From: Lachnospiraceae bacterium
Lineage (GTDB): Bacteria; Bacillota_A; Clostridia; Lachnospirales; Lachnospiraceae
NCBI GenBank assembly: GCA_024684065.1
Contig: JAIKXO010000209.1
Location: 1 to 64,000, forward strand
Length of the DNA stretch: 64,000 nt
Direction: 5' to 3'
Positions 55,023 to 62,907 of this stretch are shown here, in pieces. The notes under the pieces are model-generated. The model was not told the DNA's origin. It worked only from the letters and a program-made list of their open reading frames with translations, and ran no database searches. How positions within the stretch are numbered: position 1 is the stretch's first letter; each line of letters opens with the position of its first letter. Both the position numbers and the translations under genes were made by a program.

Positions 55023-57293
55023 ATGGACAACCGGGAAAAGATAAGAAAGCCGCTTACAGACGGTACAATACTGGATGAGAGATACAGAATCCTGCGTCTT
55101 ATTTCAGAGGATTCCTTTGGGTACTGGTATCAATGCGAAAACATTATCCTGAATCAGAAAGTATCGGTAAAGGAATATTTCAGAGAGGGTTATCTGTACA
55201 GAAATGCACAGGGTAAGATCGTGCCCTTCCACGAGGATGATGAAGCAAAATTCGCCAAAGAAAAAGAAAGCTTATTGAAGGAGGCGGGGATTATTCATGA
55301 TTACCCTAAACTGACCGGTTTGTCTGAGATAAAGGGATATTTTGAGGAGAACAATACTGTTTATGTTGTCAACGGTTATATTACGGGGAAAGTATTATCA
55401 GATCAGATAAAAGAAAAGGGAAGGCTGTCTTCAAAAGAAGTTTTCACCGGTTTTATACCAATAATGAAGTCCCTGGCGTTCCTGCATAAGGAAGGCGTGA
55501 TCCACCGGGACATAAATACGAACAATATTATAGTTACGGATGAAGGCAGATATGTGCTTACGAATTTTGGAGCGGCAAGGATATCAGGAGCGGATGAAGA
55601 TGAAATAACCCATACAATGGAACTGCCGGATGGCTTTATGCCGAGCGAGATGTATGACAAGGATAGCAGGCAGGGGCCCTGGACAGATATTTATGCGATA
55701 GCGGCGTCAATCTATCAATGCATCACGGGAATAGTTCCTCCGAGTGCATTGGAGAGGATATTTAATGATGAACTGATCCCCCCGACAGAGCTGGATGCGG
55801 AAATGGATGAAAATCTTGAGGAGGTACTTTTAAAAGCGCTTTCGATCGATCCGGAAAAAAGATATAAGGATCTGGATGGCCTGATAAGTGATATTGAGGC
55901 TGTGTATCCTTCAGAAACAGTGGAAAAGAGAAATAAAAAACGATATCTGGCAGCTTCGGTCCTTGTTTTGGCGTTAGTTACCGCTGCCGTAATCATAATC
56001 AGTCTGTTTATAAAAGAACTAAGGTTTTTCGGGGTAAAGACAGAAACGGTTTATTTCACGGCTCCTGACGAAATGAGCGATGAAGATTTCCATGCTGCGT
56101 CAGAGCTTGTGAGGGAGCGGTTCGAACTGTTTGCGGGGAAGGGAAACTATATATGGGACGAGGGGGACAGAACTGTTACGGCTGTATCGCCATTAAGTTG
56201 TTATCACGGGTTAAACGTGGACTATGTCCTTCGTACATATTTAGTTCCTCCGTGGGATATATATACCATGCAAAAAAGGGCCGATAAATATGTATATCAT
56301 ACTGATGATCCGTCTGACGGATGGGATCCTGACATAGTGGAGAAAGCTTATGATTATATGTTTCATCCCGTCAGGCTGCCTGAACAGACCTTTACCGATA
56401 TAGAGCTTAAGTACGGCACTATTCCTGACAGCGATACAGGAGCGACTGGAGAAAAGGACCGGATCAGTATTTCCTCAGACGGACCGTATTATTATTTTGA
56501 AGCAGGAATTGATGAAGAAAAAAGAAACAGTTACACCGATGTTCAGATTAATGAATTCTCGCCCTTTAAATCGCTGGGTTTATCTCTTGATGTTGACTAT
56601 AAGACCGATCACGGACTGTACAAAAGGGGCGGCATTTATGGTGTGTTTGGGGAAACACCGGATAATTGTTATCTTTTATTACAGGATAGGGGTGAAAATT
56701 TTCATAATGTTGCCAGATACGCTCTTACACATGCGCCGATTCCCCAAGACCTGGTTCTTGAATACAGCTATGATTATGACAGTCTGACAGACTGGGAAAA
56801 GGTCAGCCGCTCCAGTCTGCTTAACGGAGATCTTCAGAAAAATGTAAGTGAGATATTGGGAGATTCCACTACCGTAGTATATCAGTACATAGGGATGAAT
56901 GCTTCAAATATCGGTAATATAAATGAGGGTCAGGATAAAGATGATTTTATTGAAACCATGCTTGAAGTAAAGGATCTTTTTGACAGGAGAGGAATTCCCT
57001 ATGCATTTGGAGTCCTGGATTCACGAAGCGGAATTGCCGTCCGATTCGAATTATCAAAAGACCGTGAATTCTCTGAAGGAATCAACGCCATGGAAAAAGA
57101 GGATGAAAGAAGCCGTGGGATCGATAAGATAAAAAAAATGATAAATGAGCTGGATGCGGGAGGCCAATATTCATCGTATTCACATTTGTTCTACCCATAC
57201 GGTTTAAAAAAGATTATCATAAAAAAGAACGGTGAAAGCAGTCTTCAAATGAATCTGAGACTTCAAAAGATCATTAACGAGATAAATCTATGA
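55023..57293 (+). CDS. Membrane Ser/Thr kinase-like protein, probable pseudokinase
   Basis: The 756-aa protein has an N-terminal protein-kinase fold, one membrane helix (ASVLVLALVTAAVIIISLF, about 312-330) and a 420-residue extracytoplasmic part. The VSVKEYF lysine and the catalytic loop VIHRDINTNNIIV are kept. The glycine-rich loop is lost (ISEDSFGYWYQ) and the DFG motif reads NFG in LTNFGAARIS, so the metal-binding aspartate is missing. Activity is doubtful. The outer domain is homologous to that of the next gene (RERFELFAGK versus KDRFEIMVGE). ATGA overlap with the next gene indicates a coupled pair, probably an inactive/active kinase dimer. Confidence 0.85.
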   Translation: MDNREKIRKPLTDGTILDERYRILRLISEDSFGYWYQCENIILNQKVSVKEYFREGYLYRNAQGKIVPFHEDDEAKFAKEKESLLKEAGIIHDYPKLTGLSEIKGYFEENNTVYVVNGYITGKVLSDQIKEKGRLSSKEVFTGFIPIMKSLAFLHKEGVIHRDINTNNIIVTDEGRYVLTNFGAARISGADEDEITHTMELPDGFMPSEMYDKDSRQGPWTDIYAIAASIYQCITGIVPPSALERIFNDELIPPTELDAEMDENLEEVLLKALSIDPEKRYKDLDGLISDIEAVYPSETVEKRNKKRYLAASVLVLALVTAAVIIISLFIKELRFFGVKTETVYFTAPDEMSDEDFHAASELVRERFELFAGKGNYIWDEGDRTVTAVSPLSCYHGLNVDYVLRTYLVPPWDIYTMQKRADKYVYHTDDPSDGWDPDIVEKAYDYMFHPVRLPEQTFTDIELKYGTIPDSDTGATGEKDRISISSDGPYYYFEAGIDEEKRNSYTDVQINEFSPFKSLGLSLDVDYKTDHGLYKRGGIYGVFGETPDNCYLLLQDRGENFHNVARYALTHAPIPQDLVLEYSYDYDSLTDWEKVSRSSLLNGDLQKNVSEILGDSTTVVYQYIGMNASNIGNINEGQDKDDFIETMLEVKDLFDRRGIPYAFGVLDSRSGIAVRFELSKDREFSEGINAMEKEDERSRGIDKIKKMINELDAGGQYSSYSHLFYPYGLKKIIIKKNGESSLQMNLRLQKIINEINL

Positions 57294-59938
57294 ACAATAA
57301 ACATGTGAAAACATCTAAGGAAACGCTGAAAAAATGCGTTTCCTTAGCAAACGATGCGCACGGACGCACAGAGGAAGGGGCTTCGCCCTGTGCGTCCGGC
57401 GCAGGGAAGCGCTTTAATCAGCGCTTCCCTAAAGAAGCCTTACCGGCCGGAACGATCCTTGATGACAAGTATTGCCTGGTCAGAGTGCTGGGAACGGGCG
57501 GTTTTGGCATTACTTATGAAGCGGTAAACACAAGGATCGGGAAAAAAACCGCGATCAAGGAATTTTACTACAGCAGAATAATGTCCCGGGACGCTCAAAG
57601 CTCAGGCAGTGTATATTTGCTGAATAACGAATACGAAGCGCTGTTCATAAGAGAGAAGGAGAATTTCCTGAGGGAAGCCAGGATCCTGAGCGATTTTTCG
57701 ATGCTTGAAGGTATAGTCCGAATCATAGACTACTTTGAGAGCAATAATACAGCGTATATTGTCATGGATTATCTGGAAGGGGAAACGTTAGAGGAGCGTC
57801 GTTTCAATAAAAACGGGAAACTCTCTGTTTATAAACTGCTTACGGGGCTTTACCCTGTTATGAAATCACTTGAAAAGATTCATAGAGCCGGCATCATACA
57901 CGGGGATATAAGTCCTGACAATATAATGATATTGAAGGATAATACCTATTGCCTGTATGATTTCGGGGCGGCTCGTCAATATCTGCAAATGGATCCTGAA
58001 GAAGCAGTCAGGCTGAAAAACGGATATTCACCCAGAGAACTGTATCAAACAGGAGACTATAAGGAAAAAACGGGACCCTGGTCTGACGTATACTCCCTTT
58101 GTGCCACGATATATGCCTGCATTACCGGGCAGATCCCTCAAAATGCGCTTCAGAGATGCATTAATGATGAACTTGAAAAGCCGTCAGAACTGGGAGTGGC
58201 TGTCGATCCGAATTTTGAGAGGATTTTAATGAGCGGGCTGGAATTATCCGTTTCGGACCGGCTTCAGAGTGTTTCAGATATTATTTGTGATACAGAGCTT
58301 TTTGAGAATCAATCCACAGATCCCCTCTTTTCGAAAAAAAACGGATGGATCATCGCTGTTTCCGTATTTGTTACTATAATCATTGTTATTTCAGGGGCGC
58401 TTTTTTACAGGAATCATGAGGCGGATATTAAATTCAGGGGCAGGGAGACGACTACCGTAAGGCTTTCCCCTTCCGGAAATATGTCCGTAAATGATTATTA
58501 TAAGGCGATAGATACTGTTAAAGACCGGTTTGAGATTATGGTGGGTGAGGACGGAATGATCTGGAGAGAGGACAGAGACAATATATATGTGACTACGCTC
58601 CTTGACTCCTATTCTGATCTGAGCATTGAATATGTTCTGGATCACTATATTTTCAGCCCCTGGGGGATGGGGACATACTCATTGATCGGGAAAGATGATG
58701 TAAAAGAAAGAAATTTTCATTATCAGGGAAAAGATACCGGTAAAGAAGGCACTATCGAATTCGGCTCTTTGGAAACTTTTAACGAACCGGAGGCATTCAC
58801 TAATCTGAAATTACAGAAAGGAGGATTTCCGGGATCTGATTCAGACAAAACAGTATATGACGAATTATTTGGACATGATCCCGAGAGCGGCTATTCTTAT
58901 ATAGAATTAAAATCAGACGGCAGGTCTGATGCTGATGCAGGTTCTTTTCTGTACGGAAGAGATGAGAGTACTGACCCGTTTTATAATGGCGACATGAAAA
59001 AATATCCCGCGGATTATCTGTCTGTGCAGCCGGGCCCGGATCCGGATACTGAATGTCTTATGCTGCCGGGAGAAAGTGATAACCTTGACAGGGTAATCCT
59101 TTATAGTTTATCCCACCCGGGACTGGATCTTGATCTGAATTATGATTTTCTTCCTGTCATAAACTGGGAGGAGCTCGGCGAGCCTCTTTTAGACGGCAGG
59201 TATCAGATAAACGATCAGGATATGAAGAATCCGCTGTGCGTAGTCTGTCTGGCAGATACCCTGGCGCCATACAGAGGCCTGGATCCGGATACAAAGAAAA
59301 GGATGTACCGCTCGGAGCTTTCGTTAAAAAACAAGCTGGATGGACTTGGAGTGCCGTATGTTTTCGGAATATCTCCTGATAAGAGACAGTTCTTTGTAAA
59401 GATCGGTGAGGATTTCCGGACGGATGAGACAGAGCTGGCGATCAAACATGGAGAGAGGCAATTCAGGGTATATTTAAGCGATACCGATTATTATATATTC
59501 TGGCCGTATTATGAGAATGATATTGAACGTGTGCTTAGAGTGGGAAAAACAGAATCGGGGGGGTATGAATTATTGTTTGATCCCAATGAAGTATACAAGG
59601 GAATGGGTTCTGATTTTTGGGAAGATGTCCGCAAAAACGGACAGGATTACAGCGAGCCGATACGTATTTCGCTCTTAGTTAATGGCCTGGAAATTGTTTA
59701 TACAGATTTAGATAAGGTTCCTGAGGACGGGCTTATTCATTTTGACAAACTAACTGCAGACAGTATACTTACAATTGATGAAAGGGGCATAGCTCTTATC
59801 AACCTGCTGATAAACCTGGCAGATATCGAGTATTTGGATGATGCACAGCTTTCGGTGAGCTATTCCAGATTCTGTGACAAGGACGGGAACATAGAGTATG
59901 AAAACCTGGGAGTGACTCATGATGTCAGCGTCGGGTAG
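57290..59938 (+). CDS. Membrane Ser/Thr protein kinase
   Basis: The 882-aa protein has an intact kinase domain: GTGGFGITYEA, TAIKEFYY, IIHGDISPDNIMI (HGD in place of HRD, with Asp and Asn kept) and YDFGAAR. A membrane helix follows (IIAVSVFVTIIIVISGALF, about 352-372), then about 500 outer residues homologous to the upstream pseudokinase over their first part. Residues about 9-47 are encoded by a family B palindromic repeat (57315-57430) read in frame. The extreme N-terminus is therefore an inserted, probably disordered segment. ATGA overlaps the previous stop. Its substrates are probably among its neighbours. Confidence 0.9.
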   Translation: MNNKHVKTSKETLKKCVSLANDAHGRTEEGASPCASGAGKRFNQRFPKEALPAGTILDDKYCLVRVLGTGGFGITYEAVNTRIGKKTAIKEFYYSRIMSRDAQSSGSVYLLNNEYEALFIREKENFLREARILSDFSMLEGIVRIIDYFESNNTAYIVMDYLEGETLEERRFNKNGKLSVYKLLTGLYPVMKSLEKIHRAGIIHGDISPDNIMILKDNTYCLYDFGAARQYLQMDPEEAVRLKNGYSPRELYQTGDYKEKTGPWSDVYSLCATIYACITGQIPQNALQRCINDELEKPSELGVAVDPNFERILMSGLELSVSDRLQSVSDIICDTELFENQSTDPLFSKKNGWIIAVSVFVTIIIVISGALFYRNHEADIKFRGRETTTVRLSPSGNMSVNDYYKAIDTVKDRFEIMVGEDGMIWREDRDNIYVTTLLDSYSDLSIEYVLDHYIFSPWGMGTYSLIGKDDVKERNFHYQGKDTGKEGTIEFGSLETFNEPEAFTNLKLQKGGFPGSDSDKTVYDELFGHDPESGYSYIELKSDGRSDADAGSFLYGRDESTDPFYNGDMKKYPADYLSVQPGPDPDTECLMLPGESDNLDRVILYSLSHPGLDLDLNYDFLPVINWEELGEPLLDGRYQINDQDMKNPLCVVCLADTLAPYRGLDPDTKKRMYRSELSLKNKLDGLGVPYVFGISPDKRQFFVKIGEDFRTDETELAIKHGERQFRVYLSDTDYYIFWPYYENDIERVLRVGKTESGGYELLFDPNEVYKGMGSDFWEDVRKNGQDYSEPIRISLLVNGLEIVYTDLDKVPEDGLIHFDKLTADSILTIDERGIALINLLINLADIEYLDDAQLSVSYSRFCDKDGNIEYENLGVTHDVSVG
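57315..57430 (+). repeat. Composite palindromic repeat family B inside kinase coding sequence
   Basis: CTAAGGAAACGC/GCGTTTCCTTAG is a perfect 12-bp stem. GGACGCACAG/CTGTGCGTCC and AGGGAAGCGC/GCGCTTCCCT follow. The order and shape match the intergenic copy at 54798-54923, and the insert keeps the frame open. Confidence 0.8.
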
Positions 59939-60097
59939 AAATCGCCCTGTTTATTTCAGAAGGACTGTGACGAGGAGAGGGAAAAACGGAAGTTTTTGTC
60001 CACCCGGAGGGAGTTTCGGATACTTCGGGGGGGGAAGTTTCTTTCTGTAGAAGAGACAAAGGAAACGATTTTGTCAGTACTGTGATGGAGGATATTT

Positions 60098-61528
60098 ATG
60101 GCATATAACAGGAAAAACGGGTCGGTTTTCGACCAGATGATGCAGGAGTGTATGAGGGAGGACAATATCACAGATTATCTGGATGAGTGCATGACATTCA
60201 GCGTAAAGCTTGCGGAAAGGGTGCCTCTCAGGTACAGGCTGATAGCACAGGGATTTGCCAGGCGCCTTTCTCTGGAGGAACTGAATGAATCCCTGTTAAA
60301 GCATGGCTGTGCAAGGCTTTATTCACGCAATATCTGGGAGGCCACGATCATTTTTGCTTTTATTAACGGTATCCCTTATTCCGAATGGAAGACACTGTAC
60401 AATTCGACATTTGAAATATCCAAAGAAGTGGAGAGTGAAAACAGATACTTTTCGGGAAGGAAAATAACGTTTGAAGAGATTGAAAGATACGTTTTTGATA
60501 ATTCTGAAATAAGGGATGGAGAGCTGTATACCCGGCATATGACGGAGATCCTGAATAACAGGATATATGATGCAATAAATAAAAAGAAAGATTTCATGTC
60601 ATTTCTTGAAGAAAATGTTACATCATTCAGTGTGACCAGAGAGAAGACCAGATATTACTTCTGCAAATATCTGTATTATTCCCTGAAGCAGGGAATCGAG
60701 AATATTATTGCTGCTCAAAAAGCCGGGATAAACCTTACTAAGAATATTTTTGACAATTATGATGTCGAGAGTATGATCGATGAAAACTATGTGTTTCGCT
60801 GCATGTCGACCCTTATCAGAAAGAGCATGAGCGAAGAGGAGATGCGGGAGACCTTAAGGACGTCTCCTGTTTCCTGTGCGGTTATATATGACGGTTTTAA
60901 CCAGTTCTTCTATAATTATATTTCTCTTGACTGGATGGACATTCTTTATGAAGAATATGAAGCCAGAGCATCGGGTGATCTGAAAAAAAACCTGACAGAC
61001 AACGAAAAGAAATTCTTTGCTGAGGCTGTGAAAAAGTATAATCCCAAATGGAGACATATAGACGATGATAATATAATTATGGACAGAATAGCTGAGCATT
61101 ATACGGAACTGGAAGAGTCAAGAGATAATGATAGCACGAACCAGGTGATGGGACTGTCCAACCAGAAGGGCAGGGCAGGAGAAAACACGATCCGAAGCTT
61201 TATCAAGGGAAGCCTCGATCTGAACCGGACATCATTCATCTGTTTCCTTATATATTTCGGCAACAGGGCAGAGGGTCTCCTGCCGCAGGATATGATAGTC
61301 ACCAGAGAAAGGCTGTCCGAAATACTGTTAGAAAGCGGGTTTCCTGCTCTTCGCGAGGAAGACGATTTTGACGATTTTATCATTGAATATCTTGAATCAG
61401 ATGATCCTTCTGATATCCTTTCATGGGAAGTGAGAAGATATGCGCTGAATGGTGAGAATTCCCCTATCTTTGAACCACACCGCAATTTAAAACGCAGCTA
61501 TGATGAAGAGAAAGCCCTGATAAAATAA
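60098..61528 (+). CDS. Unknown helical 476-aa protein
   Basis: I do not recognise this protein. It begins MAYNRKNGSVFDQMMQECMR, appears almost entirely alpha-helical and is charged, with no membrane segment and no recognisable catalytic motif. The C-terminal region (RTSFICFLIYFGNRAEGLLP, then ERLSEILLESGFPALREEDD) looks like a compact helical domain. The start at 60098 follows GGAGGA. It lies between the kinases and the ubiquitin-like gene on the same strand, so a shared role in the locus is likely. A terminator follows it. Confidence 0.65.
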   Translation: MAYNRKNGSVFDQMMQECMREDNITDYLDECMTFSVKLAERVPLRYRLIAQGFARRLSLEELNESLLKHGCARLYSRNIWEATIIFAFINGIPYSEWKTLYNSTFEISKEVESENRYFSGRKITFEEIERYVFDNSEIRDGELYTRHMTEILNNRIYDAINKKKDFMSFLEENVTSFSVTREKTRYYFCKYLYYSLKQGIENIIAAQKAGINLTKNIFDNYDVESMIDENYVFRCMSTLIRKSMSEEEMRETLRTSPVSCAVIYDGFNQFFYNYISLDWMDILYEEYEARASGDLKKNLTDNEKKFFAEAVKKYNPKWRHIDDDNIIMDRIAEHYTELEESRDNDSTNQVMGLSNQKGRAGENTIRSFIKGSLDLNRTSFICFLIYFGNRAEGLLPQDMIVTRERLSEILLESGFPALREEDDFDDFIIEYLESDDPSDILSWEVRRYALNGENSPIFEPHRNLKRSYDEEKALIK

Positions 61529-61586
61529 CAGAAGCTACGGATGATGCTAAGCACATCATGAAAGAATGAGCTGATGAAGCAGGATG

Positions 61587-61644
61587 AAAAAGTTTCCTGA
61601 TCTGCCGGACTGTAGGTCTAAGACAGAGAGGGAAACTTTTTTAG
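61587..61644 (+). terminator. Terminator before the ubiquitin-like gene
   Basis: AAAAAGTTTCC (61587-61597) pairs with GGAAACTTTTTT (61631-61642). It separates 60098-61528 from the Ubl gene, which then needs its own promoter in 61645-61839; I see none that is convincing. Confidence 0.82.
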
Positions 61645-61667
61645 TATAAAAAATATTGCGCTTCTTT

Positions 61668-61701
61668 ACTGTTCCGATTTGCTTTGTAAATCGGAGCAGT
61701 C
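61668..61701 (+). repeat. Partial palindromic repeat family A
   Basis: Last module only: CCGATTTGCTTTGTAAATCG then GAGCAGT. Confidence 0.6.
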
Positions 61702-61839
61702 ATGCAGATTCGACCCGTTCCTGCAGATCCGAAAACAAAACTGTAACACCGTTCTGATACAATTACATTACAAAGCAATCAGAAAGGATATTGAAAAGCA
61801 ACTGTAAGATCAATCTGAATTCTGGAAAGGAGAGAAATT

Positions 61840-62193
61840 ATGGAGGCATTAAAAGAGCTTGATTATGAACTGGAGGCAGTGGACAGGATTAACAATGAGA
61901 TGGTCGTTGTCGATCAGGGAGCTTTTGATATTAACGTAATGAATAAGCTTTCCGGCAGCAAGACCAGGCTTTATGTCACGGCGGACAATACGCTTGGACA
62001 GGTTATGGAATACACTGCAGGCACACTGGGCCTTGACCGGAAGAAAATAAACAGTATTTTCGTGAATGAAAGAACCGGGCTGACTTCATCGGATTCAGGG
62101 ATGTCGCTCAGGGAATTCGACGTCCTTCCGGATACTCTGGTTTCCATCTGCCAGGATTCCAAGGTAGCGGCGTTTACTTTCAAAGCCCGCTGA
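61840..62193 (+). CDS. Ubiquitin-like (beta-grasp) protein
   Basis: The 117-aa protein has a C-terminal half with a ubiquitin-like pattern: a first strand (TRLYVTADN), a helix (TLGQVMEYTAGTLGLD), KINSIFVNERTGLTSSDSGM, the turn SLREFDVLPDTLV and a last strand SICQ. It ends AAFTFKAR and has no C-terminal diglycine, so conjugation would need another chemistry or may not occur. This resembles YukD/EsaB-type Ubls of type VII secretion loci. A strong GGAAAGGAG precedes ATG 61840. It is followed by a zinc-ribbon protein and a ThiF/E1-like protein. Confidence 0.7.
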   Translation: MEALKELDYELEAVDRINNEMVVVDQGAFDINVMNKLSGSKTRLYVTADNTLGQVMEYTAGTLGLDRKKINSIFVNERTGLTSSDSGMSLREFDVLPDTLVSICQDSKVAAFTFKAR

Positions 62194-62273
62194 GGCTGCA
62201 GTAAGGAAACGATTCGGTCTGCGAGGAATGAAACAAGTCATGAAACGATGAAGTGTCCCCGTCTAAAAACGAG

Positions 62274-62370
62274 AATGAAACGGGGGACGGTTCCTCGTTT
62301 CACCCCGTTCCGGGTGCAGAATGAAACGGGGGACGGTTCCTCGTTTCACCTCGTCTCACCCCGTTCCGGG
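62274..62370. repeat. Family D repeats, two direct copies
   Basis: AATGAAACGGGGGACGGTTC then CTCGTTTCACC occurs at 62274-62304 and 62320-62350, each followed by CCCCGTTCCGGGTGCAG. Each copy is itself an inverted repeat (TGAAACG...CGTTTCA). Confidence 0.85.
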
Positions 62371-62392
62371 TGCAGTAAGGGAGGTGGCATGG

Positions 62393-62758
62393 GTGACTCT
62401 TGAAAAATTGAGCACTTTCATCATATGCGTATTCTTATCTGTCGCTGCAAACATAATATGCAACGCAATTCGGAATATCTTCAAAAAACGGGATGACATA
62501 CCGAATTATCCGCGCCGTTATTATGGCTGTAACAGCTTTGATCCGCCTGTGCTGCCTCCTGGCCGCACCTCCCCGCCGCAAATGCCTGTTAAGCGGAATG
62601 CTCAAAAAAGATCATCTGTCGTTATAAGGACCCCGGATACCTTCCCGAGATGCCCCCGGTGCCGGGCCAGAAACAGGGAGGGGGAAGCGCAAAAGGTGTT
62701 CTGGGATTCTCAGAGCGGTCGGTTTAAGTGCAGCACCGGACATTATTTCAACGCGTAG
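62393..62758 (+). CDS. Small membrane-anchored zinc-ribbon protein
   Basis: The 121-aa protein starts at GTG 62393 with GGGAGGTG 6-8 nt upstream; the nearby ATG at 62389 reads into an immediate stop. One N-terminal membrane helix (FIICVFLSVAANIICNAI) leads to a proline-rich linker and a C-terminal CPRCRAR with later C and H residues (FKCSTGHYFNA), a probable zinc ribbon facing the cytosol. The function is unknown. Its position between the Ubl and the E1-like gene suggests a role as membrane anchor or adaptor. Confidence 0.65.
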   Translation: MTLEKLSTFIICVFLSVAANIICNAIRNIFKKRDDIPNYPRRYYGCNSFDPPVLPPGRTSPPQMPVKRNAQKRSSVVIRTPDTFPRCPRCRARNREGEAQKVFWDSQSGRFKCSTGHYFNA

Positions 62759-62822
62759 GAGTGAAAGAAAAATTTATTCAACTGAGAAACGGAAATGATT
62801 CATTTTGCGATGAAGCCCGGCA

Positions 62823-62849
62823 TGAAACGAGGAACCGTCCCCCGTTTCA
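62823..62849 (-). repeat. Family D repeat, inverted copy
   Basis: TGAAACGAGGAACCGTCCCC then CGTTTCA, the reverse complement of the copies at 62274-62350. Confidence 0.8.
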
Positions 62850-62907
62850 CCCCGTTTCAGGGGCTTTTAGCTCCGGAACACGAGTTTCACGAAGGAGGTG
62901 AGAAGAT

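Noticed and set aside
54847..55044. 65-aa frame MRRKWHRKGTSCLPF between the 189-aa gene and the pseudokinase
   Set aside because: It runs through the family B palindrome and overlaps the kinase start; no ribosome binding site is seen.
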